In this document: positions 1 to 7,688 of the stretch, piece after piece | Position numbering within the stretch: position 1 is the first letter of the stretch | How the letters are laid out: every line of letters begins with the position of its first letter | Origin: an uncultured Clostridia bacterium | Lineage (GTDB): Bacteria; Bacillota; Clostridia; RUG12999 | Direction: 5' to 3' | NCBI GenBank assembly: GCA_934792465.1 | Contig: CAKVOK010000066.1 | Span: 1-16,032 of the forward strand | Length of the DNA stretch: 16,032 nt | Notes under the pieces: model-generated | Seen by the model: only the letters and a program-made list of their open reading frames with translations | Told to the model about the DNA's origin: nothing | The model's database searches: none | Translations under genes and position numbers: made by a program

Positions 1-11
1 GCTGTTTTTAG

Positions 12-58
12 GTGTGAAACCGAAGGTTTCACACAAATGGTTTCGCAAAACCATTTGT
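12..58. repeat. Two adjacent perfect hairpins downstream of the V-ATPase operon
   Basis: Two inverted repeats lie side by side. The first has a 10-bp stem (12-21 with 25-34, loop GAA). The second has an 11-bp stem (33-43 with 48-58, loop of 4 nt) and shares two bases with the first. They lie about 75 nt beyond the stop codon of the subunit D gene, the last gene of the minus-strand operon, so they could end or stabilise its transcript. Neither is followed by a U-run on either strand, so they are not standard intrinsic terminators. They may be a palindromic repeat unit or a 3'-end-protecting structure. Confidence 0.6.
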
Positions 59-134
59 TCAGTAGACATTATTTAATGACTGCCAACAATTCACATATGC
101 CCTCATGTACCAATTCCTTTTTGGCATTTTAGAA

Positions 135-761
135 TTACTTGCCTTTATTCAGCTTCTGCTTTTTAATTACCTTTAGCCTCGTAAATTCCTCACGTTCTTT
201 TTCGTCCAGAACATTCACTATATTACTTATTATAGCTGTATATTTCGGTATAATAATATTTTTCAGCGCATTTGCCCTTTTCTGCGTTTTGCGGATATTC
301 ACCGCCAGCCTGTATACTGCAGTTTCTACCTCCGCAAGCTTCAGCGTAAGGCGTCTTACCTTTTCAAAATATTCATACGCTTCATCCAGCGCTATTACGG
401 AACTCATGAATCCGTATGACGGGTGCAGCTCATGCTCGCTGTAGCTGACCTCCGGAATTTCAACGCCCATGACGCTCCTGAATCGTATCGATATGCTGTT
501 ATCTATCGGTATAGCCTCAGCCATATCCTTTACCATGCTTATGCCCTCGATTATATTGGCATTCTGCAATGCGGCATATGCGTTTTTAAAGGTTGAATCT
601 ATCTGCGACTGAATAACCTCGGCTTCGCTTATCAGGCGCATCATTTCATTTATAAGAATGGTACGTTTTTTATCCATAAGCTCATAGCCCTGTTTGGAAA
701 GCTTCAGCGAATTTTTCATCATCATAAGGTTTCCTTTTGTCGCAAAGACTGTTTCCGCCAT
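135..761 (-). CDS. ntpD: V-type ATP synthase/ATPase subunit D (central rotor stalk)
   Basis: Subunit D is the axle of the V/A-ATPase: a long antiparallel coiled coil inside the A3B3 head that turns with subunits F and C and the membrane ring. The 208 residues match the family's usual length. The N-terminus (ATKGNLMMMKNSLKLSKQGYE region, residues 7-27) and the C-terminal helix with basic residues (TQKRANALKNIIIPKY region) are the family's paired helices. The start is ATG at 761, with AGGAGGG 8 nt upstream. It is the last gene of the ATPase operon but is separated from subunit B by 468 nt of palindromic repeats, so it is either read through the repeats or has its own promoter. AT-rich TATTAT/TATAAA boxes occur about 15-35 nt upstream of the ribosome site, without a convincing -35. 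Confidence 0.95.
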   Translation of the reverse strand: MAETVFATKGNLMMMKNSLKLSKQGYELMDKKRTILINEMMRLISEAEVIQSQIDSTFKNAYAALQNANIIEGISMVKDMAEAIPIDNSISIRFRSVMGVEIPEVSYSEHELHPSYGFMSSVIALDEAYEYFEKVRRLTLKLAEVETAVYRLAVNIRKTQKRANALKNIIIPKYTAIISNIVNVLDEKEREEFTRLKVIKKQKLNKGK

Positions 762-779
762 TTCCCGATCCCTCCTTTT

Positions 780-1237
780 TGAATATATTATTTATAATAT
801 GTGATTTTTTGCGGATTTCCCTTGAAAACTTGCAGTTTTGACAACCCTTCCACCGCCACAGGCGGTCCCCACACCTCCGCTGCACAGCAGCTTTCGGCGC
901 CTTGCACAGGATTTTGACAACCCTTCCACCACTAACGTGGTCCCCCTCCCCTTGCACAGGGGAGGCTTTGGTGAGTGCCGCTGAATAGGGTCTGTGCAAA
1001 CTTCATTAGGCTCCCCTGTGTAAGGGGAGCTGGCACCGTTAGGTGACTGAGGGGTTGTAGGTCTACGGCATACGTAGGCGTGCCTTGGTAGAGCTGTCGG
1101 CAAAGCCGACTGAGGGGTTGTAGGTCTGCACTGACATAAGCCAAGTATCTCATTTTATTCGATAGCTATACTTATGCAGTTCTCCGCATTCTTCATCTCT
1201 TAATTTTACAATTATCCATGAATATATTATTATTTAT
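780..1237. repeat. Imperfect direct repeats flanking the palindromic repeat block
   Basis: The 16-mer TGAATATATTATTTAT at 780-795 recurs as TGAATATATTATTATTTAT at 1219-1237, with three extra bases. One copy lies just upstream of the subunit D ribosome site and the other overlaps the stop codon of the subunit B gene (1230-1232). They bracket the whole repeat-filled gap. They could be a duplicated target or ancestral junction sequence left by an insertion, but both are AT-rich and low in complexity, so chance is a real alternative. Confidence 0.35.
836..1127. repeat. Nested palindromic (MITE/REP-like) repeat block between subunit B and D genes
   Basis: This accounts for most of the 468-nt gene-free gap. 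Two left units start TTTTGACAACCCTTCCACC (836 and 912), and each contains a small hairpin followed by GGTCCCC (852-857 with 861-866; ACCAC/GTGG near 927-940). Two right units end GACTGAGGGGTTGTAGGTCT (around 1045-1064 and 1108-1127), each with its own hairpin (1034-1037 with 1042-1045; 1096-1101 with 1105-1110). The right units read backwards begin ACAACCCCTCAG, so left and right ends are related inverted repeats. Inner hairpins CCTCCCC/GGGGAGG (945-951 with 959-965) and GCTCCCC/GGGGAGC (1010-1016 with 1024-1030) complete the pattern. No transposase is present. Open frames here (for example the 73-codon frame 932-1153 minus) are translated repeat, not genes. Confidence 0.8.
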
Positions 1238-2630
1238 TTGCTTCTTCTTTTTCCTTTAATACCTCAGGTTTATAATACTTATCCAGATATTTCGCTTCTA
1301 CCCTGTCAAGCTCGTTTCTCGGCAGCATAGACAGCAGCTCCCACGCCAAATCAAGCGTTTGGTGTATCGTTCTGTTTTCATATTTATCCTGTTTTAAGAA
1401 TCTGCTTTCAAAAGCCTTACCGAATTCAATATACGATTTATCCGTTGCCGAAAGCTCATCTTCACCGATTACGGAAGCAAGCGCTTTCGCCTCGGCAACT
1501 CTCGCATACGCTGCGAACAGCTGGTTTGCAAGTGCCGGGTGATCCTCTCTCGTGAAGCCCTCGCCTATGCCGTCTTTCATAAGTCTGGAAAGTGACGGCA
1601 GCACGTTAATCGGCGGATATACGCCGTTCAGCTGCAACTCTCTTTCCAAAACAATCTGACCCTCCGTAATATATCCAGTCAAGTCCGGTATCGGGTGAGT
1701 TATATCATTATTCGGCATCGTAAGTATAGGTATCTGCGTTACCGAGCCTTTTTTGCCCTTTATCATGCCGGCACGCTCATAAAGCGTGGCAAGGTCGCTG
1801 TACAAATATCCCGGATAGCCTTTTCGCGAGGGTATCTCACCTTTTGACGAAGACACCTCACGCAGTGCTTCCGCATACGATGTCATATCCGTAAGAATTA
1901 CAAGCACCTGCATATCATGCTCAAATGCAAGATATTCCGCCGCCGTAAGCGCACACTTCGGCGTTACTATTCTTTCAACGACAGGGTCGTTTGAAAGATT
2001 AAGAAACATTACAACTCTTTCAAGCGCTCCGCTTTCTTCAAAGCTCTTTTTAAAGAAATTCGCAACGTCATGCTTAACGCCCATTGCGGCGAAAACAATC
2101 GCAAATTCCTCATCTCCGTATGTCTTTGCCTGACGTGCAATCTGCACCGCCAGCTGGTCGTGTGCCAGACCGCTTCCCGAAAAAATCGGAAGCTTCTGCC
2201 CTCTTATCAGAGTGATAAGCGCATCTATGGAAGATATACCCGTCTGTATGAAATTCTGCGGATATTCTCTCGACACGGGATTTATAGGGCTGCCGTTTAT
2301 ATCAAGTCTTTTTTCCGGATATATATCGCCCAATCCGTCTATCGGTCTGCCTGCGCCGTCAAAGATTCTGCCGAGCATTTCCTTTGAAGCCGGAATATGA
2401 AGTGTGTGTCCCGTGAATTTGGAAGTTGCATTCACCTTGGACATTCCGCTGCTGCCCTCGAAAACCTGAACTACGGCAATATCGCCTTTCAGGGTTATAA
2501 CCTGTCCGGTTCTTTTCTCGCCGTTATCCAAAAATATATCAACAATTTCCTCGTTGGCTACGCCCTGTACTCCCTCGATTGCCACAAGAGGACCGTTTAT
2601 GTCGCTCAAGCCCATATATTCTATTGCCAT
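1230..2630 (-). CDS. ntpB: V-type ATP synthase/ATPase subunit B (non-catalytic head subunit)
   Basis: Subunit B alternates with A in the A3B3 head and contributes to the interface nucleotide sites without being the main catalyst. The 466 residues match the family. The usual P-loop position reads SGSGLAHDQ (residues 151-159) instead of a GKT Walker A, the hallmark of B subunits. PSLSRLMKDGIG (about 345-356) carries the Arg (R349) that acts as the arginine finger in this family. ATG at 2630 follows AGAGGCGAG. The gene starts 10 nt after the subunit A stop, so the two are translationally close. The stop codon overlaps one copy of the imperfect repeat that flanks the downstream repeat block. Confidence 0.97.
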   Translation of the reverse strand: MAIEYMGLSDINGPLVAIEGVQGVANEEIVDIFLDNGEKRTGQVITLKGDIAVVQVFEGSSGMSKVNATSKFTGHTLHIPASKEMLGRIFDGAGRPIDGLGDIYPEKRLDINGSPINPVSREYPQNFIQTGISSIDALITLIRGQKLPIFSGSGLAHDQLAVQIARQAKTYGDEEFAIVFAAMGVKHDVANFFKKSFEESGALERVVMFLNLSNDPVVERIVTPKCALTAAEYLAFEHDMQVLVILTDMTSYAEALREVSSSKGEIPSRKGYPGYLYSDLATLYERAGMIKGKKGSVTQIPILTMPNNDITHPIPDLTGYITEGQIVLERELQLNGVYPPINVLPSLSRLMKDGIGEGFTREDHPALANQLFAAYARVAEAKALASVIGEDELSATDKSYIEFGKAFESRFLKQDKYENRTIHQTLDLAWELLSMLPRNELDRVEAKYLDKYYKPEVLKEKEEANK

Positions 2631-2640
2631 ATTCTCGCCT

Positions 2641-4404
2641 CTATTCGTATTCTCTCATTAATTTAAGGTACATTTCATCTATCTCGCGCATATATCCGGC
2701 AAGCTTATCCGTTTCGCTGTTTTTAACATCATATTTGATATTTATAAGCTTCTCGAACATTCCGAATTCTTTAATCCTCGAAAGCGGAATATTCTTCGCC
2801 GTCAGTGCTCTGCATTTATCGTAAAGATAGAGAATAACCTCCATCATCTTATACTGTTTCTCCAGCGGAACGCAGGTATCCTCCGCATGGAATGCATTTT
2901 GCTGCAAATATCCCACACGTATAACCTTTGCTATTTCTATATCCAGTCTTTGGCTGTCCGGCAAAACGTCGCTGCCGATAAGCTTAACTATTTCCATAAG
3001 CTTGCTTTCTTCCTGCAATATCGAAATAAATCTTTCACGATACTGCATGAATTTTTCGCCGACATTTTCGTCGTACCAGCTTTCCAGTTCGTCCTGATAC
3101 TCGCTGTAGCTGTCTATCCAGTTTATCGCCGGATAGTGTCTTGAATACGCAAGATTCTTATCAAGCGCCCAGAAGCATCTGATAAATCTTTTCGTATTCT
3201 GCGTTACAGGCTCGGAGAAGTCGCCGCCCTGCGGAGATACCGCTCCTATTATGGAAACCGAACCTTGCGTACCGTTGAAATTATCAACATAGCCGGCACG
3301 CTCGTAAAATTCCGAAAGTCTTGACGGCAGATATGCCGGGAAGCCTTCTTCCGCCGGCATTTCTTCAAGTCTGCCGGAGATTTCACGCAGAGCCTCTGCC
3401 CAACGTGACGTCGAATCCGCCATGATTGCAACATGATAACCCATATCACGGTAATATTCCGCTATGGTAATACCCGTATAAATAGAGGCTTCACGTGCCG
3501 CAACAGGCATATTCGATGTGTTTGCTATAAGTATTGTTCTGTCCATCAGCGGACGTTTTGTACGCGGGTCTATAAGTCCCTGGAATTCTTCCAGAACCTG
3601 CGTCATTTCGTTTCCGCGTTCGCCGCAGCCGATATATACAATCAAATCCGCATCCGCATACTTCGCCAGCTGATGCTGCGTCATTGTCTTGCCCGTACCG
3701 AAACCGCCCGGTATCGCTGCCGTACCGCCTTTGGCTATCGGGAACATCGTATCTATTACACGCTGACCCGTTACAAGCAGCTTTTCTATGGGACGTCTGT
3801 AGAGATACGGTCTTGCGTTTCGTATCGGCCATTTCTGCATCATCGGGATTTCAAAAGCACCCTTTTCACCCTCGATACGCACAAGATTTTCCGTAATATT
3901 ATATTCGCCGTCCGCAACCGCAGCCAAGACAGTGCCTTCCACTCCCGGCGGAACCATTACCTTATGAAGTATCGCCGGAGTTTCTTCGACAGTGGCTATT
4001 ACGCTGCCGCCGCTCACTTTATCGCCTTTTTTCACAACAATCTTTGTTTTCCACTTTTTCTCGGTATCGAGTGCGCTTACGTCCACGCCTCGCTTTATAA
4101 AGCCGTCGCCGCATATTTTTTCTATGACGTTCAGCGGTCTTTGTATACCGTCGAATATACTGCCGATTATTCCCGGTGCAAGCGTTACGGAAAGCTGACT
4201 TCCCGTGCCGACAACAGGCTCGCCCGGTTTTATACCTGCCGTAGGCTCGTATACCTGTATTGTGGTTTCATCTTGTGTTATTCCTATAACCTCACCGATT
4301 AAAGCGTCGTTTCCGACCTTGACCATTTCCATCATCTTAAATTCGTTTACATCTCTTACGCTTACAACCGGTCCGTTTATTCCGTAAATTTTACCTTCTG
4401 CCAC
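2641..4404 (-). CDS. ntpA: V-type ATP synthase/ATPase subunit A (catalytic head subunit)
   Basis: This is the catalytic ATP-binding subunit of the V/A-ATPase head. The 587 residues are the normal length. They include the A-specific insertion (roughly residues 110-190) that separates subunit A from F-type beta. The Walker A is GGFGTGKT at 233-240 with Lys239, and GCGERGNE at 259-266 supplies the catalytic Glu (E262). The start codon is GTG at 4404, supported by GAGGTGAG a few bases upstream and by the canonical N-terminus (MAEGKIYGINGPVV). It lies 22 nt after subunit E and 10 nt before subunit B. No defects are visible. Confidence 0.97.
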   Translation of the reverse strand: MAEGKIYGINGPVVSVRDVNEFKMMEMVKVGNDALIGEVIGITQDETTIQVYEPTAGIKPGEPVVGTGSQLSVTLAPGIIGSIFDGIQRPLNVIEKICGDGFIKRGVDVSALDTEKKWKTKIVVKKGDKVSGGSVIATVEETPAILHKVMVPPGVEGTVLAAVADGEYNITENLVRIEGEKGAFEIPMMQKWPIRNARPYLYRRPIEKLLVTGQRVIDTMFPIAKGGTAAIPGGFGTGKTMTQHQLAKYADADLIVYIGCGERGNEMTQVLEEFQGLIDPRTKRPLMDRTILIANTSNMPVAAREASIYTGITIAEYYRDMGYHVAIMADSTSRWAEALREISGRLEEMPAEEGFPAYLPSRLSEFYERAGYVDNFNGTQGSVSIIGAVSPQGGDFSEPVTQNTKRFIRCFWALDKNLAYSRHYPAINWIDSYSEYQDELESWYDENVGEKFMQYRERFISILQEESKLMEIVKLIGSDVLPDSQRLDIEIAKVIRVGYLQQNAFHAEDTCVPLEKQYKMMEVILYLYDKCRALTAKNIPLSRIKEFGMFEKLINIKYDVKNSETDKLAGYMREIDEMYLKLMREYE

Positions 4405-4426
4405 TCTAACTCACCTCGCCGACTTT

Positions 4427-5020
4427 TTAAATAAATAATCCGGACTGTTCAAAAAACTCCGTTTTGTTTTCTTCCAGCTTTTCGGCAAGAGAATTGTCGC
4501 AAATCATATTTTTCGTCATGCTCTTTACTCTTGCTCCGCCTATAATTTTGGCGTCCGTAACTTCTATTTTCACGCCCGTTGTATTCGCAAGCTTCTCCGC
4601 CATGAATTCGTCCGCTTTGTCGATATACGCCGTAACGTCACCGCCGCCGAGCGCATCTCTGCCGTCCGTGACGGTTTTAATCATAAATTCCTCATATTCC
4701 GCAGTCTTTCTGTAGTCCTCCAGACGCTTATCAAGACCGGAATATATCTTATTCAAAATCTCGTCACGATATTTCAAAAGCTCTTTTTTCTTTTCGGCGG
4801 CAAACCTTGATTCTTTTTCGTGACGTTCCTTTATAATTGCGTTTTTCTCACGCTGAATTATTCCGTATGCACGCTGAAGTGCTTCGTCCTTTGCCGCATT
4901 TTCAAGCGCCGCTTTATATTCTTCAAGCTCTTTGTCGTAAAGCTCTTTTTTCTCGTCTATATCTTTCATTATAAGGCTTTTAAAACTGCTGAGCTTTTTC
5001 TCTGTCTGAACATCTGCCAT
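4427..5020 (-). CDS. ntpE: V-type ATP synthase/ATPase subunit E (peripheral stalk)
   Basis: Subunit E forms the peripheral stalk with the small G/H-type helical subunit and holds the head against rotation. The 197-residue protein has a long charged helical N-terminal part (about residues 10-105, rich in Lys and Glu) and a globular C-terminal domain with the family signature around IIGGARVKS (about 159-167). The ATG at 5020 is preceded by GGGGGCG, a usable ribosome site, 14 nt after the subunit F stop. It lies between F and A here, whereas in Enterococcus hirae the E gene comes directly after K. Confidence 0.92.
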   Translation of the reverse strand: MADVQTEKKLSSFKSLIMKDIDEKKELYDKELEEYKAALENAAKDEALQRAYGIIQREKNAIIKERHEKESRFAAEKKKELLKYRDEILNKIYSGLDKRLEDYRKTAEYEEFMIKTVTDGRDALGGGDVTAYIDKADEFMAEKLANTTGVKIEVTDAKIIGGARVKSMTKNMICDNSLAEKLEENKTEFFEQSGLFI

Positions 5021-5034
5021 TTTCTACGCCCCCG

Positions 5035-5346
5035 TTATTTTACTTTTACACCGATTGCTTCACCGACATATGAGGTTATGGAATCCGGTGTTCTTCCCGT
5101 TCCGTGCCTGTCCGGTATTTCTATGACTATGGGAAGCTTTCGGCTCACCTTAAGCTTGCCCACCCGGTCGCTGAACGTTTTCGCCAGTTTCTCCGTTATA
5201 AGCAGAATACCTATTCTGCTGTCCGCCAAAACGTTTTCAAGCGCCGCTTTAAATTCATCCTTTTCATGAACGACAACGCCGTCCACACCGGCAAGCCTCA
5301 TACCCGTTTCGGTATCCACATTATCGCTGATTACAAACATCTTCAT
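5035..5346 (-). CDS. ntpG: V-type ATP synthase/ATPase subunit F (rotor/regulatory subunit)
   Basis: This small rotor subunit binds subunit D in the central stalk (called NtpG in Enterococcus hirae). The 103 residues are the family length. It has a Rossmann-like N-terminal part (MFVISDNVDTETGMRLAGV), the GILLITEKLA strand-helix element (about 46-55), and the C-terminal PIVIEIPD element followed by a short helix. The start at 5346 lies 12 nt after the K stop, with AAGAGGCG spanning that stop codon as ribosome site. A second in-frame ATG two codons later is possible but further from the site. Confidence 0.93.
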   Translation of the reverse strand: MKMFVISDNVDTETGMRLAGVDGVVVHEKDEFKAALENVLADSRIGILLITEKLAKTFSDRVGKLKVSRKLPIVIEIPDRHGTGRTPDSITSYVGEAIGVKVK

Positions 5347-5358
5347 AAAGAACGCCTC

Positions 5359-5769
5359 TTATGCAACATTATTAAGTATAAGTACCGCAACAAGTACGCC
5401 GTAAAGAGCAATACCTTCGGCAAGAGCAACGAATATAAGCGCTTTACCGAATATACCCTCGTTTTCGCTCAATGCGCCGAGAGCAGCCGAAGCAGCGGCA
5501 CCGACCGCTATACCCGCACCTATCGTAGCGCCTGCCGTAGCAAGACCTGCGCTGAGAAATGCCATACCGTTCGATGCGGGAGAGACCGTTGCGGCTGCAA
5601 GAGCCTTTCCGCCCATGCAAACCGTCATTATAACTATGCTTGCGAAAAACATACCTATGTTGCTGAACATTGCAACTTTTTTATTTTTAAGTCCTTTTTC
5701 ACTCTTCAGATAAACACAGAAAGGAACCGCCGTTGTAAGTACCAGTAAAATTGTTGTTAATAATATCAT
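5359..5769 (-). CDS. ntpK: V-type ATP synthase/ATPase subunit K (ion-carrying proteolipid)
   Basis: Subunit K forms the rotating membrane ring. The 136 residues contain four hydrophobic stretches (about 1-22, 32-51, 68-98, 109-133). Only the last carries the ion-binding acid, Glu118 in ALAEGIALYG, the usual arrangement for bacterial four-helix K subunits with one acid. The third segment has the glycine-rich TIGAGIAVG pattern (82-90) that packs rings. Aligned by eye to sodium-type c subunits (GIGPGVGQG), the sodium-ligand Gln is Val89, and the residue after the Glu is Gly rather than Ser, which hints at proton coupling (inference). The start at 5769 follows GGAGGAATATTATC. Confidence 0.95.
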   Translation of the reverse strand: MILLTTILLVLTTAVPFCVYLKSEKGLKNKKVAMFSNIGMFFASIVIMTVCMGGKALAAATVSPASNGMAFLSAGLATAGATIGAGIAVGAAASAALGALSENEGIFGKALIFVALAEGIALYGVLVAVLILNNVA

Positions 5770-5789
5770 GATAATATTCCTCCAAAAAA

Positions 5790-7688
5790 TTAATTTTTAT
5801 CTTTTCCGACTGCGGTAAATTCTCTGCCGCTGCCGGTGTAAAATCTGCTGAACATTTCAAAAAATTCAAGTCTTAATGTCTGAATACCTACAAGCAGGGC
5901 TTCAAGACACATGACAAATATATTTCCTATGACAAATATTATGTCACCGGAAAATCCGCCTACCATGCTCATAAGCGAACGTACAACAAGCATCATTCCG
6001 GCATGAACAAGTGCGAACGCACCTATTCTTATGAAAGATACCGTGTTTGTTACGTAGCTCAAAAGCACCTCAAACATTTCAAAAAAGCTTTCGGTGAAAA
6101 ATTCGCCTTTCTTTCCCTCAATGGGTTTCCGCTTTTTAAGAATATTCGAAAGAGGTTCTTTCATGAATATAACTATAAGCGGTATTGCAAACAGGAATAT
6201 TCCGACAACACGGCTGATTGCCATGCCTTTTGTCAGGCTCATATATGCAACGGCTATAACCGCTACATAGAATATGATTCCGGCGACGCCGTTTTTGCTG
6301 AAGAAGAACTCTCCCCAATCCCTGTTTTTAAATGCATTTATAAGGTTCATGCACATAGATGCCACTATGAGCAGCACGCCCACGCCTATTGCCGAAATAA
6401 GTATCGTAACGGTTTCTTCCGACGGATTTATCCATATCGGGAATATTCCGTTATTAAGCTCTATTCCGAAAAAGCTCCCGTACAGTGCGCCGAATATTGT
6501 TGCCGATATGCCGACCGTACCCATTATAGCACCCAAATCCATTTTCTTTTTCGCATACAGAATCCAACCGATTATTGAGATTATGATTCCCTGCCCCATA
6601 TCGCCGAACATCATTCCGAACAGTATGAAATATGTTACCGCCAATATCGGCGTCGGGTCGATTTCGTTGTATTTCGGCATCGAATAAAGTTTTACGAAAA
6701 ACTCGAACGGTTTTATGATTTTCGGATTGGAAAGCAGCGTCGGCGCATTCTTTTCGTCAATATCATCTGCTATCTCGGTCATTATCTCATCACCGAATTT
6801 GGATTTGATTCCGTCCGCAATATTCACGGCTTCCTTATCCGTTGTCCAGCCGGACATATAGAAGTTTTCCGCTGTTCTGACGGAAAGCGTCCGCACCTTA
6901 AACAGCTCGTATTTTCTCTTATAGAAGCTGTATATCGACAAAAGCCTGTGTTCGTTCGCTTTCAGCAATTCGTCCGATTTATTTTTCAGTTCCGTCTTTT
7001 TCTTCTCAAGCTCTTCGTTTTCCGCTCCGATTTTCTCCGCCGCAACCGACGGTATATCGCAAGCCTTTTCCGAAATCCTGATTCTCTCGAAATTCAGCGA
7101 AGCGAAAACATCGTCTACGTTCGCTGCCGCAAGCCTCGGAGTTACATATATTCCGTATACATATCTGCCGTCCTCTCTGCCTTTTATAAAAATCACATCA
7201 AGGTCTGAAAGATACGTATTCAGCTTGTCGTATGCGTCTCTCGAAAGGCGTCCGAACCGCACTTTCATAAATTCGAGATTGAATATATCCTCCAGCCGTT
7301 CCGTTATATCGCCCATCAGCATAAGCTGTTCGCGAAGCACGGTATTGCTGTTCAAATCCTGTTCAACCTTTGCGGTTTCGTCTTTCAGCTCCAGATATTC
7401 GTTCTTGACGGATTCCATATAATCCGTCAGCTTAATATCCGATATATTTTCGGGGTCGTCAATTTCATGAAGCTTTATCCCCAGGATACCGCAAAGCTCT
7501 CCGCATTGCCTGTATCGCTCTTCATACGGATTGTTGTCGCTGAAAGTATATACTCCACGGCGTTTACCGGCCATATCCGTAATATCCTCTATATGGATAT
7601 TTCTGTCCATAATACATTCGTCAAGCACGGTTTCAAACATATCTACCGGTCCTACAATGTTAATCATGCTCATTTTTTTAACAGCCAT
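5790..7688 (-). CDS. ntpI: V-type ATP synthase/ATPase subunit I (membrane stator, a-subunit homologue)
   Basis: Subunit I provides the ion half-channels against the K ring and anchors the peripheral stalks. The 632-residue protein has a soluble N-terminal half (about 1-340) with coiled-coil stretches (for example the ENEELEKKKTELKNKSDELL region) and a C-terminal half with about seven or eight membrane helices. SFIRIGAFALVHAGM contains Arg554, at the position of the essential Arg of yeast Vph1 (SYLRLWALSLAHA). A second conserved Arg (R606) lies in the TLRLEFFEMFSRFY motif near the C-terminus. The ATG at 7688 abuts the subunit C stop (TAA then ATG). The ribosome site (GGTGATG) lies inside the end of subunit C, suggesting coupled translation. 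Confidence 0.97.
   Translation of the reverse strand: MAVKKMSMINIVGPVDMFETVLDECIMDRNIHIEDITDMAGKRRGVYTFSDNNPYEERYRQCGELCGILGIKLHEIDDPENISDIKLTDYMESVKNEYLELKDETAKVEQDLNSNTVLREQLMLMGDITERLEDIFNLEFMKVRFGRLSRDAYDKLNTYLSDLDVIFIKGREDGRYVYGIYVTPRLAAANVDDVFASLNFERIRISEKACDIPSVAAEKIGAENEELEKKKTELKNKSDELLKANEHRLLSIYSFYKRKYELFKVRTLSVRTAENFYMSGWTTDKEAVNIADGIKSKFGDEIMTEIADDIDEKNAPTLLSNPKIIKPFEFFVKLYSMPKYNEIDPTPILAVTYFILFGMMFGDMGQGIIISIIGWILYAKKKMDLGAIMGTVGISATIFGALYGSFFGIELNNGIFPIWINPSEETVTILISAIGVGVLLIVASMCMNLINAFKNRDWGEFFFSKNGVAGIIFYVAVIAVAYMSLTKGMAISRVVGIFLFAIPLIVIFMKEPLSNILKKRKPIEGKKGEFFTESFFEMFEVLLSYVTNTVSFIRIGAFALVHAGMMLVVRSLMSMVGGFSGDIIFVIGNIFVMCLEALLVGIQTLRLEFFEMFSRFYTGSGREFTAVGKDKN

Noticed and set aside
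59..106. 15-codon minus-strand frame with AAGGA upstream, just after the subunit D gene
   Set aside because: Too short, no recognisable protein feature and overlapping a hairpin; a ribosome-like purine run is not enough.
836..1127. Repeat block as a CRISPR array
   Set aside because: Units are inverted and nested, not evenly spaced direct repeats, and there are no unique spacers or cas genes.
932..1153. 73-codon minus-strand frame and overlapping frames in 682-1103
   Set aside because: They translate the palindromic repeats (repeated LQPLS and Pro/Arg-rich text) and have no ribosome site; not genes.
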